Assembly (NCBI RefSeq): GCF_002940945.1
Contig: NZ_PNFV01000001.1
Coordinates: 186,001-250,000, forward strand
Source of the DNA: Limosilactobacillus pontis
Lineage (GTDB): Bacteria; Bacillota; Bacilli; Lactobacillales; Lactobacillaceae
Reading direction: 5' to 3'
Length of the DNA stretch: 64,000 nt
The notes beneath the pieces were generated by a model, which was not told the origin of the DNA, did not search any database, and saw only the letters and a list, made by a program, of their open reading frames with translations. Positions 8,384-15,958 of the stretch are shown here, one piece after another (position 1 is the first letter of the stretch; each line of letters begins with the position of its first letter). The translations under genes and the position numbers were made by a program.

Positions 8384-9250
8384 CTATTTGTTTAATTTTT
8401 CCTTAAAGTGCTCGTACTCAGCAATGTAATGATAACGATCGTTATAACCCTGGAGCAATTCGTCGTCGTGAGTGTAGGCAAAGCCGGTGTCCATCATCTT
8501 CTGATAGAGGCTTTGGTATGGCAAATCACCCTCAGCAGCCAGGGTCTTCTCCCGTCCCCGATCATAGGCAACGTGGCGGAAGCTGGTAACCGCCATCCCC
8601 TGGTCATCAACTTCTAAAATCAGGTAGTGGGCGCGCAAATCGCGCTGGAGAGTCGGCCAGTGGTTGAAAGGCTCCCCCACTGCTCCTGGATTAAGGACGA
8701 CCCGCTCATCGGTTCCATAACGCAGAAGATCGTGGTGGACATGGGCATAAATCGCCACGTCAATTGCTGGCTGCCCCGGTTTGACAGCAAAAAGCTGGTC
8801 AAAGTTAGCCGAGTCATTAGTTGGGAAGAGGTCCTGCCCCATATTCAGGTCCGGCAGGTTGTGGGAGATACCAAAATTTAACGGTCCCACCTGGCGGGTC
8901 ACCCGCATTGGCCAGTGGGCAATTTCATCGACAATCCCCGGGGCCGCGTGCTCAGCCACGTACTGGGCTAAGCGGCCGAAATAAACATGGGATGGCTTGG
9001 TCATGTCCATCGCCCCCCGGGCACCAACCACTACCAGATCATCCCAGTTGCCCCGAACAAGGACGGTCGGGGCCATCTGCTGAACCAGGTCCCAGATAGC
9101 GTTGACGCTCGGGCCTGGCATCAGGAGGTCCCCCACAAACCAATATTCGTCTACATCCTGGGCCCGGCTGTCTCGATACATCGCCTGCAGGGCCGTCAGA
9201 TTGCCATGAACATCTGAAAATACCACAATCTTCTTTTTCACGCTTTCCAT
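8384..9250 (-). CDS. Calcineurin-like metallophosphoesterase
   Basis: A 288-residue member of the metallophosphoesterase superfamily. Dimetal-site motifs appear in order: FSDVHGN (about 11-17), VGDLLMPGP (about 38), RGNWDD (about 66), ISHNLP, AHVHHD and NPGAVGEP. These resemble the YfcE/MJ0936 class of phosphodiesterases. The substrate is unknown. It is probably transcribed alone, between rpsN and the divergent MFS gene. The start could be the ATG at 9250 or, with better ribosome-site spacing, a GTG at 9241. Confidence 0.85.
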   Translation of the reverse strand: MESVKKKIVVFSDVHGNLTALQAMYRDSRAQDVDEYWFVGDLLMPGPSVNAIWDLVQQMAPTVLVRGNWDDLVVVGARGAMDMTKPSHVYFGRLAQYVAEHAAPGIVDEIAHWPMRVTRQVGPLNFGISHNLPDLNMGQDLFPTNDSANFDQLFAVKPGQPAIDVAIYAHVHHDLLRYGTDERVVLNPGAVGEPFNHWPTLQRDLRAHYLILEVDDQGMAVTSFRHVAYDRGREKTLAAEGDLPYQSLYQKMMDTGFAYTHDDELLQGYNDRYHYIAEYEHFKEKLNK

Positions 9251-9310
9251 CCTTCCTTTCTACTATATTAATATAGCGGAAGCCCAGCTAAATTACCAAT
9301 CAATTTGCCC

Positions 9311-9341
9311 TTGACGCTGGGGCCGGCGATAGTGCTAGACT
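9311..9341 (+). promoter_or_regulatory. Candidate promoter for the MFS exporter gene
   Basis: TTGACG at 9311-9316 is followed after 19 bases by TAGACT (9336-9341). The -35 is good, but the spacer is long, so the assignment is tentative. Confidence 0.4.
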
Positions 9342-9372
9342 GAATAAGATACTATTGCGAAAGGAAATTAAC

Positions 9373-10737
9373 ATGTCAAAATCGCAAACCGTTCAGATCA
9401 GTACTCACACCCGACGCCTGATCACCACCATTCTCCTGCTCTCAACCTTCGTCAGCCTGGCCAGCCAGACGATGATGGTTACGGCCCTGCCGGTTATCCA
9501 GCACGACCTTCACGTCTCGCTCAATGCTGCCCAGTGGCTGACGACCGGCTATACCTTGATCATCGGGATCGTCACCCCACTTTCTTCCAATATGTACGAT
9601 AAGTTTACCAATCGCCATGTTTTTCTGAGCATCATCGGTACCTTCATCGTCGGCACCCTGTTGGGCTGTTTCGCCACCAACTTCTTCACCCTGCTCCTGG
9701 CCCGACTGATCCAGGCCAGCGCCAGTGGGATGCTGATGTCATTTCAGATGACCACCATGATCTCCATCTACCCGATTGAGAAGCGGGGGTCGATCCTCGG
9801 CCTCTCCAGCCTGGTGATCTCGGCTGGTCCCGCCATCGGGCCGACCCTGGCCGGGTTCATCCTTCAGGTCCTCTCCTGGCGGTGGCTATTCATCCTGGTC
9901 CTGCCATTTATGATCCTTGCCTGGATTGGTGCCTACCTCAAGCTGGCGAACTTCTCCCAGCCACGCGACATCAAAATTGACTACTTCTCCGTCCTGATCT
10001 CCCTGATTGGGTCCGGACTCACCCTCGGTAGCCTGACCGCCTTCCAGGTGAACGGCTGGTTGGGGCTGGCCATGCTGGTTGTTGGACTAGCGGTGATCGC
10101 CGTCTTCGTCAAGCGCCAGCTCCACCTTAGCAACCCGATGCTCAAGGTCCAGATCTTCAAGTATTCCTCGTTTCGACTGATGACAATCGTCGGAATCTTT
10201 GCCTTCATGGTCCTGTTGGGCACCGAGCAGCTCCTGCCGATCTTTACTGAGAACGTCACCCACGCCGGGAGTTTTGTTTCCGGGCTGATTCTCCTGCCTG
10301 GAGCGATCTGTAACGCCATTGCCGCCTCAATCGTTGGCCGGATCTATGACCAATACGGGCCAAAGTGGCTGATCATCACCGGCGGAGCAATCATGTTGAT
10401 CGCCTCGGTCCCGCTGGTTACCATCTCCCGTGGATCATCACTTTTGATCTTGACAATTGCCTATGCCATCCGGATGATCGGCAACGCCTGCGTCTTCAGC
10501 CCGGCCCTGTCGGAAGCCTTCGCGGACCTATCCCGGGCTGAAAATAGCCACGGGACTGCCCTCAACAACACCCTACGCCAGGTCTTTGGTGCCGTCTCGG
10601 TCACTATGCTGGTGGTCATCGCCGGAATTCCGGCCTCCCTGATCACTGGGATTCGGATCGCCATGTGGGTCACTGTCCTGCTGGTTCTCCTGATGCTCCT
10701 GGCATTTACCTGCTACCTAGTTAAACAAAAGCATTAA
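9373..10737 (+). CDS. MFS multidrug-type exporter, DHA2-like
   Basis: A 454-residue membrane protein with about 14 predicted hydrophobic segments. It has drug:proton antiporter hallmarks: an AQWLTTGYTL segment after the first membrane span and a motif-C-like SAGPAIGPTLAGF near residue 155. It probably expels lipophilic compounds using the proton gradient. Start 9373 (MSKSQ) has AAAGGAAA about 8 bases upstream; an in-frame TTG at 9355 is unlikely. A second MFS gene with its own ribosome site follows 58 bases later, so the two may be cotranscribed. Substrates cannot be predicted. Confidence 0.9.
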   Translation: MSKSQTVQISTHTRRLITTILLLSTFVSLASQTMMVTALPVIQHDLHVSLNAAQWLTTGYTLIIGIVTPLSSNMYDKFTNRHVFLSIIGTFIVGTLLGCFATNFFTLLLARLIQASASGMLMSFQMTTMISIYPIEKRGSILGLSSLVISAGPAIGPTLAGFILQVLSWRWLFILVLPFMILAWIGAYLKLANFSQPRDIKIDYFSVLISLIGSGLTLGSLTAFQVNGWLGLAMLVVGLAVIAVFVKRQLHLSNPMLKVQIFKYSSFRLMTIVGIFAFMVLLGTEQLLPIFTENVTHAGSFVSGLILLPGAICNAIAASIVGRIYDQYGPKWLIITGGAIMLIASVPLVTISRGSSLLILTIAYAIRMIGNACVFSPALSEAFADLSRAENSHGTALNNTLRQVFGAVSVTMLVVIAGIPASLITGIRIAMWVTVLLVLLMLLAFTCYLVKQKH

Positions 10738-10795
10738 CTTTTTGCCGAATTACGCGTATCCTATTAAGTATTATTACAAACTAAGGAGGCTTTCT

Positions 10796-12022
10796 ATGGA
10801 TTCTCCAGCAGCAACTGGTAAATTCCCCCGTGGCTGGCACCGCACCTTCTATACCCTCTGGCTCGGCGCCTTCACCACCGGGATGGGCTACTCAATGACG
10901 ATGCCCTTCATCTCGCTCTTCATCAACGAACTTGGTCACTTCAGCCGCTTCCAGCTAAACTTCTATTCCGGTCTGGCCTTCGCCATGACCTTCATCAGTC
11001 AGGCAATTGTCTCCCCGCTTTGGGGAAATCTCGCCGATCGGAAAGGACGGAAATTGATGTGCATGCGGGCATCCGGGGTAATGGCCTGCACGATCTTCAT
11101 CACCGGCCTCTCACAAACCGTCTGGATGATCATCGGGATGCGGTTCCTTCAGGGGGTCTTCTCCGGTTACATTAACAACGCCACGGCGATGATGGCCGGT
11201 GAGACCCCGCACCAACGCTCCGGCTGGGTCATGGCCGCCATGACAACCGCCGGGGTGGGTGGCAACCTGGTTGGTCCCCTGCTCGGTGGGGCCCTGTCCG
11301 GCTTCTTTGGCTACCGGATCCCCTTCTTTATCACCGGGGGTCTGATGTTTTTAGTCTTCCTTTCAACCTGGCTGCTGACAACTGAACACTTCCGGCCGAT
11401 CAAGAAGGCCGCCATGAAGCCGATGAAACAGATCGTGGCGGAACTAGACAACCCCAAGCTAATCTTCGTAATGTTTCTGACTACCATGATCGTCACCGCA
11501 TCCACGATGTCGATCGACCCAATCATCAGTCTCTACGTCAAATCACTGATGCACAACCACGGAAACGTTGCCTTTGTTGCCGGAATCGTCGCGGCCACCC
11601 CGGGCCTGGGGACCCTGATCGCCGCCTCCAAGATTGGCCATACCATGGACCGGATTGGGCCCGAACGCGTCTTGCGGGTTGGTCTAACCGTTGCCTTTGT
11701 CCTCTTCATCCCAATGACCTTTACCCACTCGCCATGGTCACTGGCCTTCTGGCGCTTCCTGCTGGGGCTGGCCAACGCTGCCCTGATGCCAGCTACTCAG
11801 ACGGTATTGACCCTGGACGTGCCGACCGAGGCCTTCGGACGGATCTTCTCTTACAATCAGTCCTTCCAAGCTGGTGGGGCCGTGCTCGGCTCCCTGCTGG
11901 GGTCGGCCATCTCTGGTCTGTCCTCCTACCCGATGGTCTTTGCCGTCACCGGCCTGACCCTGCTGATCAACCTGATCCTGGTTCTTCTTGTCCGGACACC
12001 GAAAAAAATAGAGCAAGCTTAA
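10796..12022 (+). CDS. MFS exporter, DHA1/TetA-like
   Basis: A 408-residue, 12-span MFS transporter. Motif A appears as GNLADRKGRKLM and motif C as GGNLVGPLLGGALSG, both typical of drug:proton antiporters. ATG at 10796 is chosen because a full AGGAGG lies at 10783-10788; the longer frame begins in non-coding-looking sequence. It ends just before a strong terminator, so it closes a possible two-gene unit with the upstream exporter. The substrate is unknown. Confidence 0.92.
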   Translation: MDSPAATGKFPRGWHRTFYTLWLGAFTTGMGYSMTMPFISLFINELGHFSRFQLNFYSGLAFAMTFISQAIVSPLWGNLADRKGRKLMCMRASGVMACTIFITGLSQTVWMIIGMRFLQGVFSGYINNATAMMAGETPHQRSGWVMAAMTTAGVGGNLVGPLLGGALSGFFGYRIPFFITGGLMFLVFLSTWLLTTEHFRPIKKAAMKPMKQIVAELDNPKLIFVMFLTTMIVTASTMSIDPIISLYVKSLMHNHGNVAFVAGIVAATPGLGTLIAASKIGHTMDRIGPERVLRVGLTVAFVLFIPMTFTHSPWSLAFWRFLLGLANAALMPATQTVLTLDVPTEAFGRIFSYNQSFQAGGAVLGSLLGSAISGLSSYPMVFAVTGLTLLINLILVLLVRTPKKIEQA

Positions 12023-12035
12023 AGAAATTAAGAAT

Positions 12036-12070
12036 TGCCGCCGCTGTGAATCGCTCAGTGGCGGCTTTTT
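12036..12070 (+). terminator. Terminator after the two MFS genes
   Basis: GCCGCCGCTG (12037-12046) pairs with CAGTGGCGGC (12056-12065), one G-U pair, then TTTTT. Confidence 0.88.
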
Positions 12071-12099
12071 AATGATCGCCGAAATCAATCTGCTACCGT

Positions 12100-12129
12100 T
12101 TGCATCTAACCTGGGGATAGTGCTATATT
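12100..12129 (+). promoter_or_regulatory. Promoter of the alcohol dehydrogenase gene
   Basis: TTGCAT (12100-12105), 18-base spacer, and an extended -10 TGCTATATT ending at 12129. Confidence 0.5.
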
Positions 12130-12171
12130 GTGAATGTAGTAGCATTGAATTTATTGAAAGGTGGAATTTGT

Positions 12172-13242
12172 ATGCGTGGTTTTGCAATGCTCGGTCCAAA
12201 TGAAACCGGCTTTATCGAAAAGGATGATCCTAAGTTAGGACACCGTGATGCCCTGGTCAAGCCATTGGCAGTCGCACCATGTACCTCAGATATTCATACT
12301 GTTTACGAAAATGCGATTGGTCCCCGGCACAACATGATTCTCGGTCATGAAGTCTGCGGTGAGATTATGGCCGTCGGTGATGAGGTTAAGGACTTCAAGG
12401 TCGGTGACAAGGTCTTAGTTCCGGCAGTAACACCCGATTGGTCAGCGTTGAACTCCCAGGCGGGTTATGCTTCTCACTCCGGCGGGATGCTGGCTGGCTG
12501 GAAGTTCTCCAACTTCAAGGATGGAGTCTTTGCCACCCGCTTCCACGTTAACGACGCTGACGGCAACCTTGCCCACATGCCGGCCGGAATGGATCCAGGT
12601 GTCGCCTGCATGCTGTCCGATATGATTCCAACTGGTTTTCACGCTGACGAATTAGCACACGTCGAATTCGGTGATACTGTGGCCGTAATCGGGATTGGCC
12701 CAGTTGGCCTGATGGCACTGCGCGGGGCTGTTCTCCATGGTGCTGGTCGAATCTTCGCTATTGGTTCCCGGCCAAAGACCGTGGAAGTTGCTAAGAAGTA
12801 CGGCGCAACCGACATCATTGACTACCATAACGGTGACATCGCCGACCAGATCCTGAAGGCAACTGACAACAAGGGTGTCGATAAGGTCCTGATCGCCGGT
12901 GGTGACACCGATCATACCTTCGACCAGGCTTGCCGGATGACTAAGCCGGGTGGCGCGATCGGTAACGTTGCCTACCTGAACGGTAATGACACAATTAAGA
13001 TTAATGCTGGTGACTGGGGTGTTGGGATGTCCAACATTTCAATCGATGGCGGCCTTATGCCAGGTGGCCGTCTGCGGATGGAGAAGCTGGCAAGCTTAAT
13101 CACCAATGGTCGTTTAGATCCTTCACTGATGATTACCCACAAGTTCCATGGCTTCGAGAAGATCCCCGACGCACTGGAGCTGATGCACAACAAGCCTGCT
13201 GACCTAATTAAGCCAGTAGTTTACTGCGACGATATCGACTAA
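12172..13242 (+). CDS. NADP-dependent secondary alcohol dehydrogenase (zinc type)
   Basis: Medium-chain dehydrogenase that interconverts secondary alcohols and ketones (or aldehydes) with NADP(H). The 356-residue protein follows Thermoanaerobacter brockii ADH closely. Catalytic zinc ligands fall at C37, H59 and D150, exactly the TbADH positions. The cofactor loop has G198-S199-R200 and Y218, the residues that select NADP. The Rossmann motif is GIGPVG. ATG 12172 has GAAAGGTGG upstream. The gene is monocistronic, with its own promoter and a long downstream hairpin. In heterofermenters such enzymes can serve redox balance; that role is inferred. Confidence 0.93.
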   Translation: MRGFAMLGPNETGFIEKDDPKLGHRDALVKPLAVAPCTSDIHTVYENAIGPRHNMILGHEVCGEIMAVGDEVKDFKVGDKVLVPAVTPDWSALNSQAGYASHSGGMLAGWKFSNFKDGVFATRFHVNDADGNLAHMPAGMDPGVACMLSDMIPTGFHADELAHVEFGDTVAVIGIGPVGLMALRGAVLHGAGRIFAIGSRPKTVEVAKKYGATDIIDYHNGDIADQILKATDNKGVDKVLIAGGDTDHTFDQACRMTKPGGAIGNVAYLNGNDTIKINAGDWGVGMSNISIDGGLMPGGRLRMEKLASLITNGRLDPSLMITHKFHGFEKIPDALELMHNKPADLIKPVVYCDDID

Positions 13243-13255
13243 CAATAACCAAAAC

Positions 13256-13350
13256 AAGCACCAAACGTTCAATGAAGTGCCTCATAATTGTTAGACAAAG
13301 TTCTAACAGTTACAAGGCACTTCAGTTCAATTTTCAGACGTTTGGTGCTT
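13256..13350. terminator. Large nested inverted repeat, probable bidirectional terminator
   Basis: Three inverted repeats are nested: AAGCACCAAACGT (13256-13268) with ACGTTTGGTGCTT (13338-13350), a perfect 13-base match; GAAGTGCC (13274-13281) with GGCACTTC (13316-13323); and TGTTAG (13289-13294) with CTAACA (13303-13308). It sits between two convergent genes, with T-rich sequence on both sides. Confidence 0.65.
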
Positions 13351-13389
13351 ATTTATTTACCTAATTTCTCTACTGACTTCGACTGCCTC

Positions 13390-14001
13390 TCAGTACTGGA
13401 CCTGGCAACTACTGAGCTGACAACTGGCGCCGATGGCTGTCTGGTCGGTGGTAATGGCTACCCCATCGACGTCCAGCCGCTGGACTCGGCAAATCGCCAG
13501 CTGGTCACGTGCCCCCGCCACAAGCTGGACCGCCGGAAAGAGGTGCGCCAGGGCGGTGCTGACGATCAGGTCATAGTAAGCGGTCGCCGGCTCCATCATG
13601 ATCAACAGCGGAGTCGTCGTTGCAATAGCCTGGTCAAGAACCCGCTTAACGGCCTGACGAGTCACTAACCCAGTAACTGCCAGCGGAACTCCCTCAGTCA
13701 AGAGGTCGTGAATCAAGGCTGTGTTGAGCTGCCCCTTCGTCATGGCCGGTACCTGAACGTAGACATTGTCGCCGAGCAAGCTCATCTCCTCGGCCTGGAT
13801 CCGCATCTGCTGAGGGGTAGTAATAGTCAGCGGCAGAAGGAGCCGATGACTGGCCAGAATGTTCGCCAGTTGTCGGACATCGACCTGCAAACTGGCTTGA
13901 CTGAGGACCAGACTGCAACTATCGTCAATCGCCGCAGCAGCCATGAGAATCGCCGGGTCCGCACTACTGATGAAGAATCCGCCTTGAAATGTTGCTTGCA
14001 A
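13390..14001 (-). CDS. Transaldolase/fructose-6-phosphate aldolase-like protein lacking the catalytic lysine
   Basis: A 203-residue protein that aligns by eye with the small transaldolase/FSA family. It has the TT..QM segment (61-66), then VYVQVPAMTKGQ (80-91) followed by EGVPLAVTGLVTRQA. In E. coli FSA the equivalent strand is VVKVPVTAEG, where the lysine forms the Schiff base. Here that position is Gln (Q83), and the later ASFK segment reads AGAR. Length is close to FSA (220). Classical aldolase chemistry is therefore unlikely; another reaction or a binding role is possible. The start is a TTG at 14001 with AGGAG 9-13 bases upstream. Its promoter is flanked by two TAGACCA repeats. Confidence 0.72.
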   Translation of the reverse strand: MQATFQGGFFISSADPAILMAAAAIDDSCSLVLSQASLQVDVRQLANILASHRLLLPLTITTPQQMRIQAEEMSLLGDNVYVQVPAMTKGQLNTALIHDLLTEGVPLAVTGLVTRQAVKRVLDQAIATTTPLLIMMEPATAYYDLIVSTALAHLFPAVQLVAGARDQLAICRVQRLDVDGVAITTDQTAIGASCQLSSCQVQY

Positions 14002-14017
14002 ATTAACCGCTCCTTTT

Positions 14018-14100
14018 AACTAGACCATTTTTTATACATCCCTATCATTAGCTATCCGTAAGCCAATGTCAAGCGATTTTTACTAATTAGACCATTTTTG
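14018..14100 (-). promoter_or_regulatory. Promoter of the aldolase-like gene with paired operator half-sites
   Basis: Minus-strand TTGACA (14067-14072), 16-base spacer, TAATGA (14045-14050). Two copies of TAGACCATTT lie at 14021-14030 and 14088-14097, one on each side of the promoter, with further matches on their flanks. The TGGTCTA half-site is like that bound by GntR/HutC-family regulators. Confidence 0.55.
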
Positions 14101-14121
14101 ATTTGTGCTTACGATGCGCTA

Positions 14122-14149
14122 TTAACATTTTAATAATTGCTACTACAAT
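14122..14149 (+). promoter_or_regulatory. Promoter of the amino-acid permease gene
   Basis: TTAACA (14122-14127), 16-base spacer, TACAAT (14144-14149), about 36 bases before the start codon. Confidence 0.5.
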
Positions 14150-14185
14150 AGAACTTGTAAAAGTAAATCTTTAGGGGTGATTATA

Positions 14186-15541
14186 ATGAATCATAACAAT
14201 TCCGTCCCTAAAAAGCTCTCGTTCATATCGATCTACTTTTTAGGAATCAATGGTGTGATCGGGTCCGGAACATTCCTGCTCCCGTCCGTTATTTATCGTT
14301 ACATGAACCTGTCGGCCGTCCTTGTCCTGCTCTGCACGGCGCTGACGGTTTCGATGATTGCGCTTTGCTACGCTGACCTGTCAAGTCGCTTCAAGGGGTC
14401 AGGGGCGGCCTGGCTATATTCCTACAACGCCTTTGGCCGCTTTACCGGCTATGAGCTTGGAATATTTACCTGGTTTTTGGGATGCTGCACCCTGGCCGCT
14501 GAAATCGTGGCCCTGCTGACCACGTTAAAGAGCTTTATGCCGGTCTTTGATAACCACGTCGCCTACTACGGAACGGCAATGGCGCTGATCATCCTATTTG
14601 CTATCATCAACTTCTTTGGCCGGGACCTGGTCAAGGCGGTCAATAACATCTCCGCGGCGGCCAAGATTCTGACCCTGATTGTTTTCATTGTTGTCGGCAT
14701 CTTCTTCATCCATAAGGCTAATTTCTCACCGGTAATCCCAGCGGCCGCACTGACTGGGGCTGGCCCGTTTTTCAAACATTTTGGGGCGGCCTTCACACCG
14801 ATCTTCTACCTGTTCACCGGCTTTTCGTTTTTGCCGATTGCCGCTAAACAGATGAACAACCCGGAGAAGAACATCCCCCGGGTCCTAATTGCGGTCATGA
14901 TCAGTGTCACGATCCTCGACGCCTTGATGATGATTGTCGCCATTGGGGTCGCTGGATCCCGGCTTGGCGGCTATTCCACCCCGTTGGCAAGCGTGTTTGG
15001 CGATGCCATCGGCAAGTGGGGCTACACGGTAATTATTGTAGGGATGCTGATCAGTATCTTCGGGGTCGCCTTTTCGGCGTCATTCAACGCCCCGTCCCTA
15101 GTGGCTTCTTTAGCCAATGAACACGGGATGCTGCCGAAGGTAATCGGCAAGAAGAATAAGCATGACGCTCCCTGGGTTGGTATCATCCTGACGGCTATCC
15201 TTACAGCCGCCTTCGCCACCCAGAGCTACCTCTTCCTGGTTTCCTGCACCGTGCTGGCCTCTTTCGTTCAGTACGTGCCATCAATCCTGGCGGTGATCAA
15301 GTTCAAGCATACCAATGAGTTCCCAAACCACGGCTTCAAGCTACCGGGTAAGTACATTATCCCGGCACTGGCTCTGGTGGTCTCCTGCTACATGGTCACC
15401 AACTTCACGGCTAAGACCTTGTTAGTCGGCACCGTGGTTGCGGTACTCGCCGCGGTCGCCTACTTCTTCATCGATAAGGACGAGGAGGCGGAACGGCGCC
15501 ACGAGAGCTTCCTCGCAGCCCTGCGCAACGAGAAGAAATAA
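14186..15541 (+). CDS. APC-family amino-acid permease
   Basis: A 451-residue integral membrane protein with about 12 hydrophobic segments. It begins with the APC motif GINGVIGSGTFLLPS, with the unwound first span used for substrate binding. FTGFSFLPIAAKQMNNPEKNIPR matches the conserved sixth-span/loop region. It is likely an amino-acid or amine uptake carrier or exchanger; the substrate is not evident. ATG 14186 is preceded by AGGGGTGA; an in-frame GTG at 14177 lies within that ribosome site and is rejected. It diverges from the aldolase-like gene and ends at a bidirectional terminator. Confidence 0.92.
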   Translation: MNHNNSVPKKLSFISIYFLGINGVIGSGTFLLPSVIYRYMNLSAVLVLLCTALTVSMIALCYADLSSRFKGSGAAWLYSYNAFGRFTGYELGIFTWFLGCCTLAAEIVALLTTLKSFMPVFDNHVAYYGTAMALIILFAIINFFGRDLVKAVNNISAAAKILTLIVFIVVGIFFIHKANFSPVIPAAALTGAGPFFKHFGAAFTPIFYLFTGFSFLPIAAKQMNNPEKNIPRVLIAVMISVTILDALMMIVAIGVAGSRLGGYSTPLASVFGDAIGKWGYTVIIVGMLISIFGVAFSASFNAPSLVASLANEHGMLPKVIGKKNKHDAPWVGIILTAILTAAFATQSYLFLVSCTVLASFVQYVPSILAVIKFKHTNEFPNHGFKLPGKYIIPALALVVSCYMVTNFTAKTLLVGTVVAVLAAVAYFFIDKDEEAERRHESFLAALRNEKK

Positions 15542-15557
15542 TCTTTAAGACATAGAC

Positions 15558-15593
15558 AAAAAATCCGTCCAACACATGCTGGACGGATTTTTT
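15558..15593. terminator. Bidirectional terminator
   Basis: AAAAAATCCGTCCA (15558-15571) is perfectly complementary to TGGACGGATTTTTT (15580-15593), with an 8-base loop. It serves the permease (plus) and the GcvH-like gene (minus). Confidence 0.92.
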
Positions 15594-15595
15594 AG

Positions 15596-15946
15596 TTAGG
15601 CCGGTTTGATCTCCACCAGGAGCGGGTCTGTGACCTTGCTCAAGCTGGACGGATCGTTCTGGTAGTCTTCATAGACCCGGCTGATCTTGCCCTTAGCCGG
15701 CGACTTGAAGGTTTCAACCGCCTTGCCACCCTCGATGTCAATCAGCTGGTCATTCTTATCTACCAGCTCGTCGACCTGGGGTGTTGACAGGAAGGTAATG
15801 TCGCCAAGCTCATCAATTACCTGGCTGGCAAGACCGACTTTGACCAAACCGTTGTCCTCCCGCCACCATAGGCCATTCTTCTCTCGATGCACCGGAGCCT
15901 GATGTTTGAATAGGTGTTTGATCCAATTAACAATCTTCTGCCACAT
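15596..15946 (-). CDS. GcvH-like lipoyl carrier protein
   Basis: A 116-residue protein with a GcvH/biotinyl-lipoyl fold. After a basic, Trp-rich N-terminus (MWQKIVNWIKHLFK) come the ITFLSTP strand and the hairpin LIDIEGGKAVETFKSPAKG. Its K75 sits where GcvH carries lipoate (E-S-V-K-A), and SP-KG follows as in GcvH. ATG 15946 has AAGGGGG at 15954-15960, which overlaps the lplA stop; the two genes are one unit. No gcvP or gcvT is present in this window, so the carrier probably does not serve glycine cleavage. It resembles the GcvH-L carriers paired with LplA2 in other Firmicutes; its function here is unknown. Confidence 0.82.
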   Translation of the reverse strand: MWQKIVNWIKHLFKHQAPVHREKNGLWWREDNGLVKVGLASQVIDELGDITFLSTPQVDELVDKNDQLIDIEGGKAVETFKSPAKGKISRVYEDYQNDPSSLSKVTDPLLVEIKPA

Positions 15947-15958
15947 GGTCACACCCCC

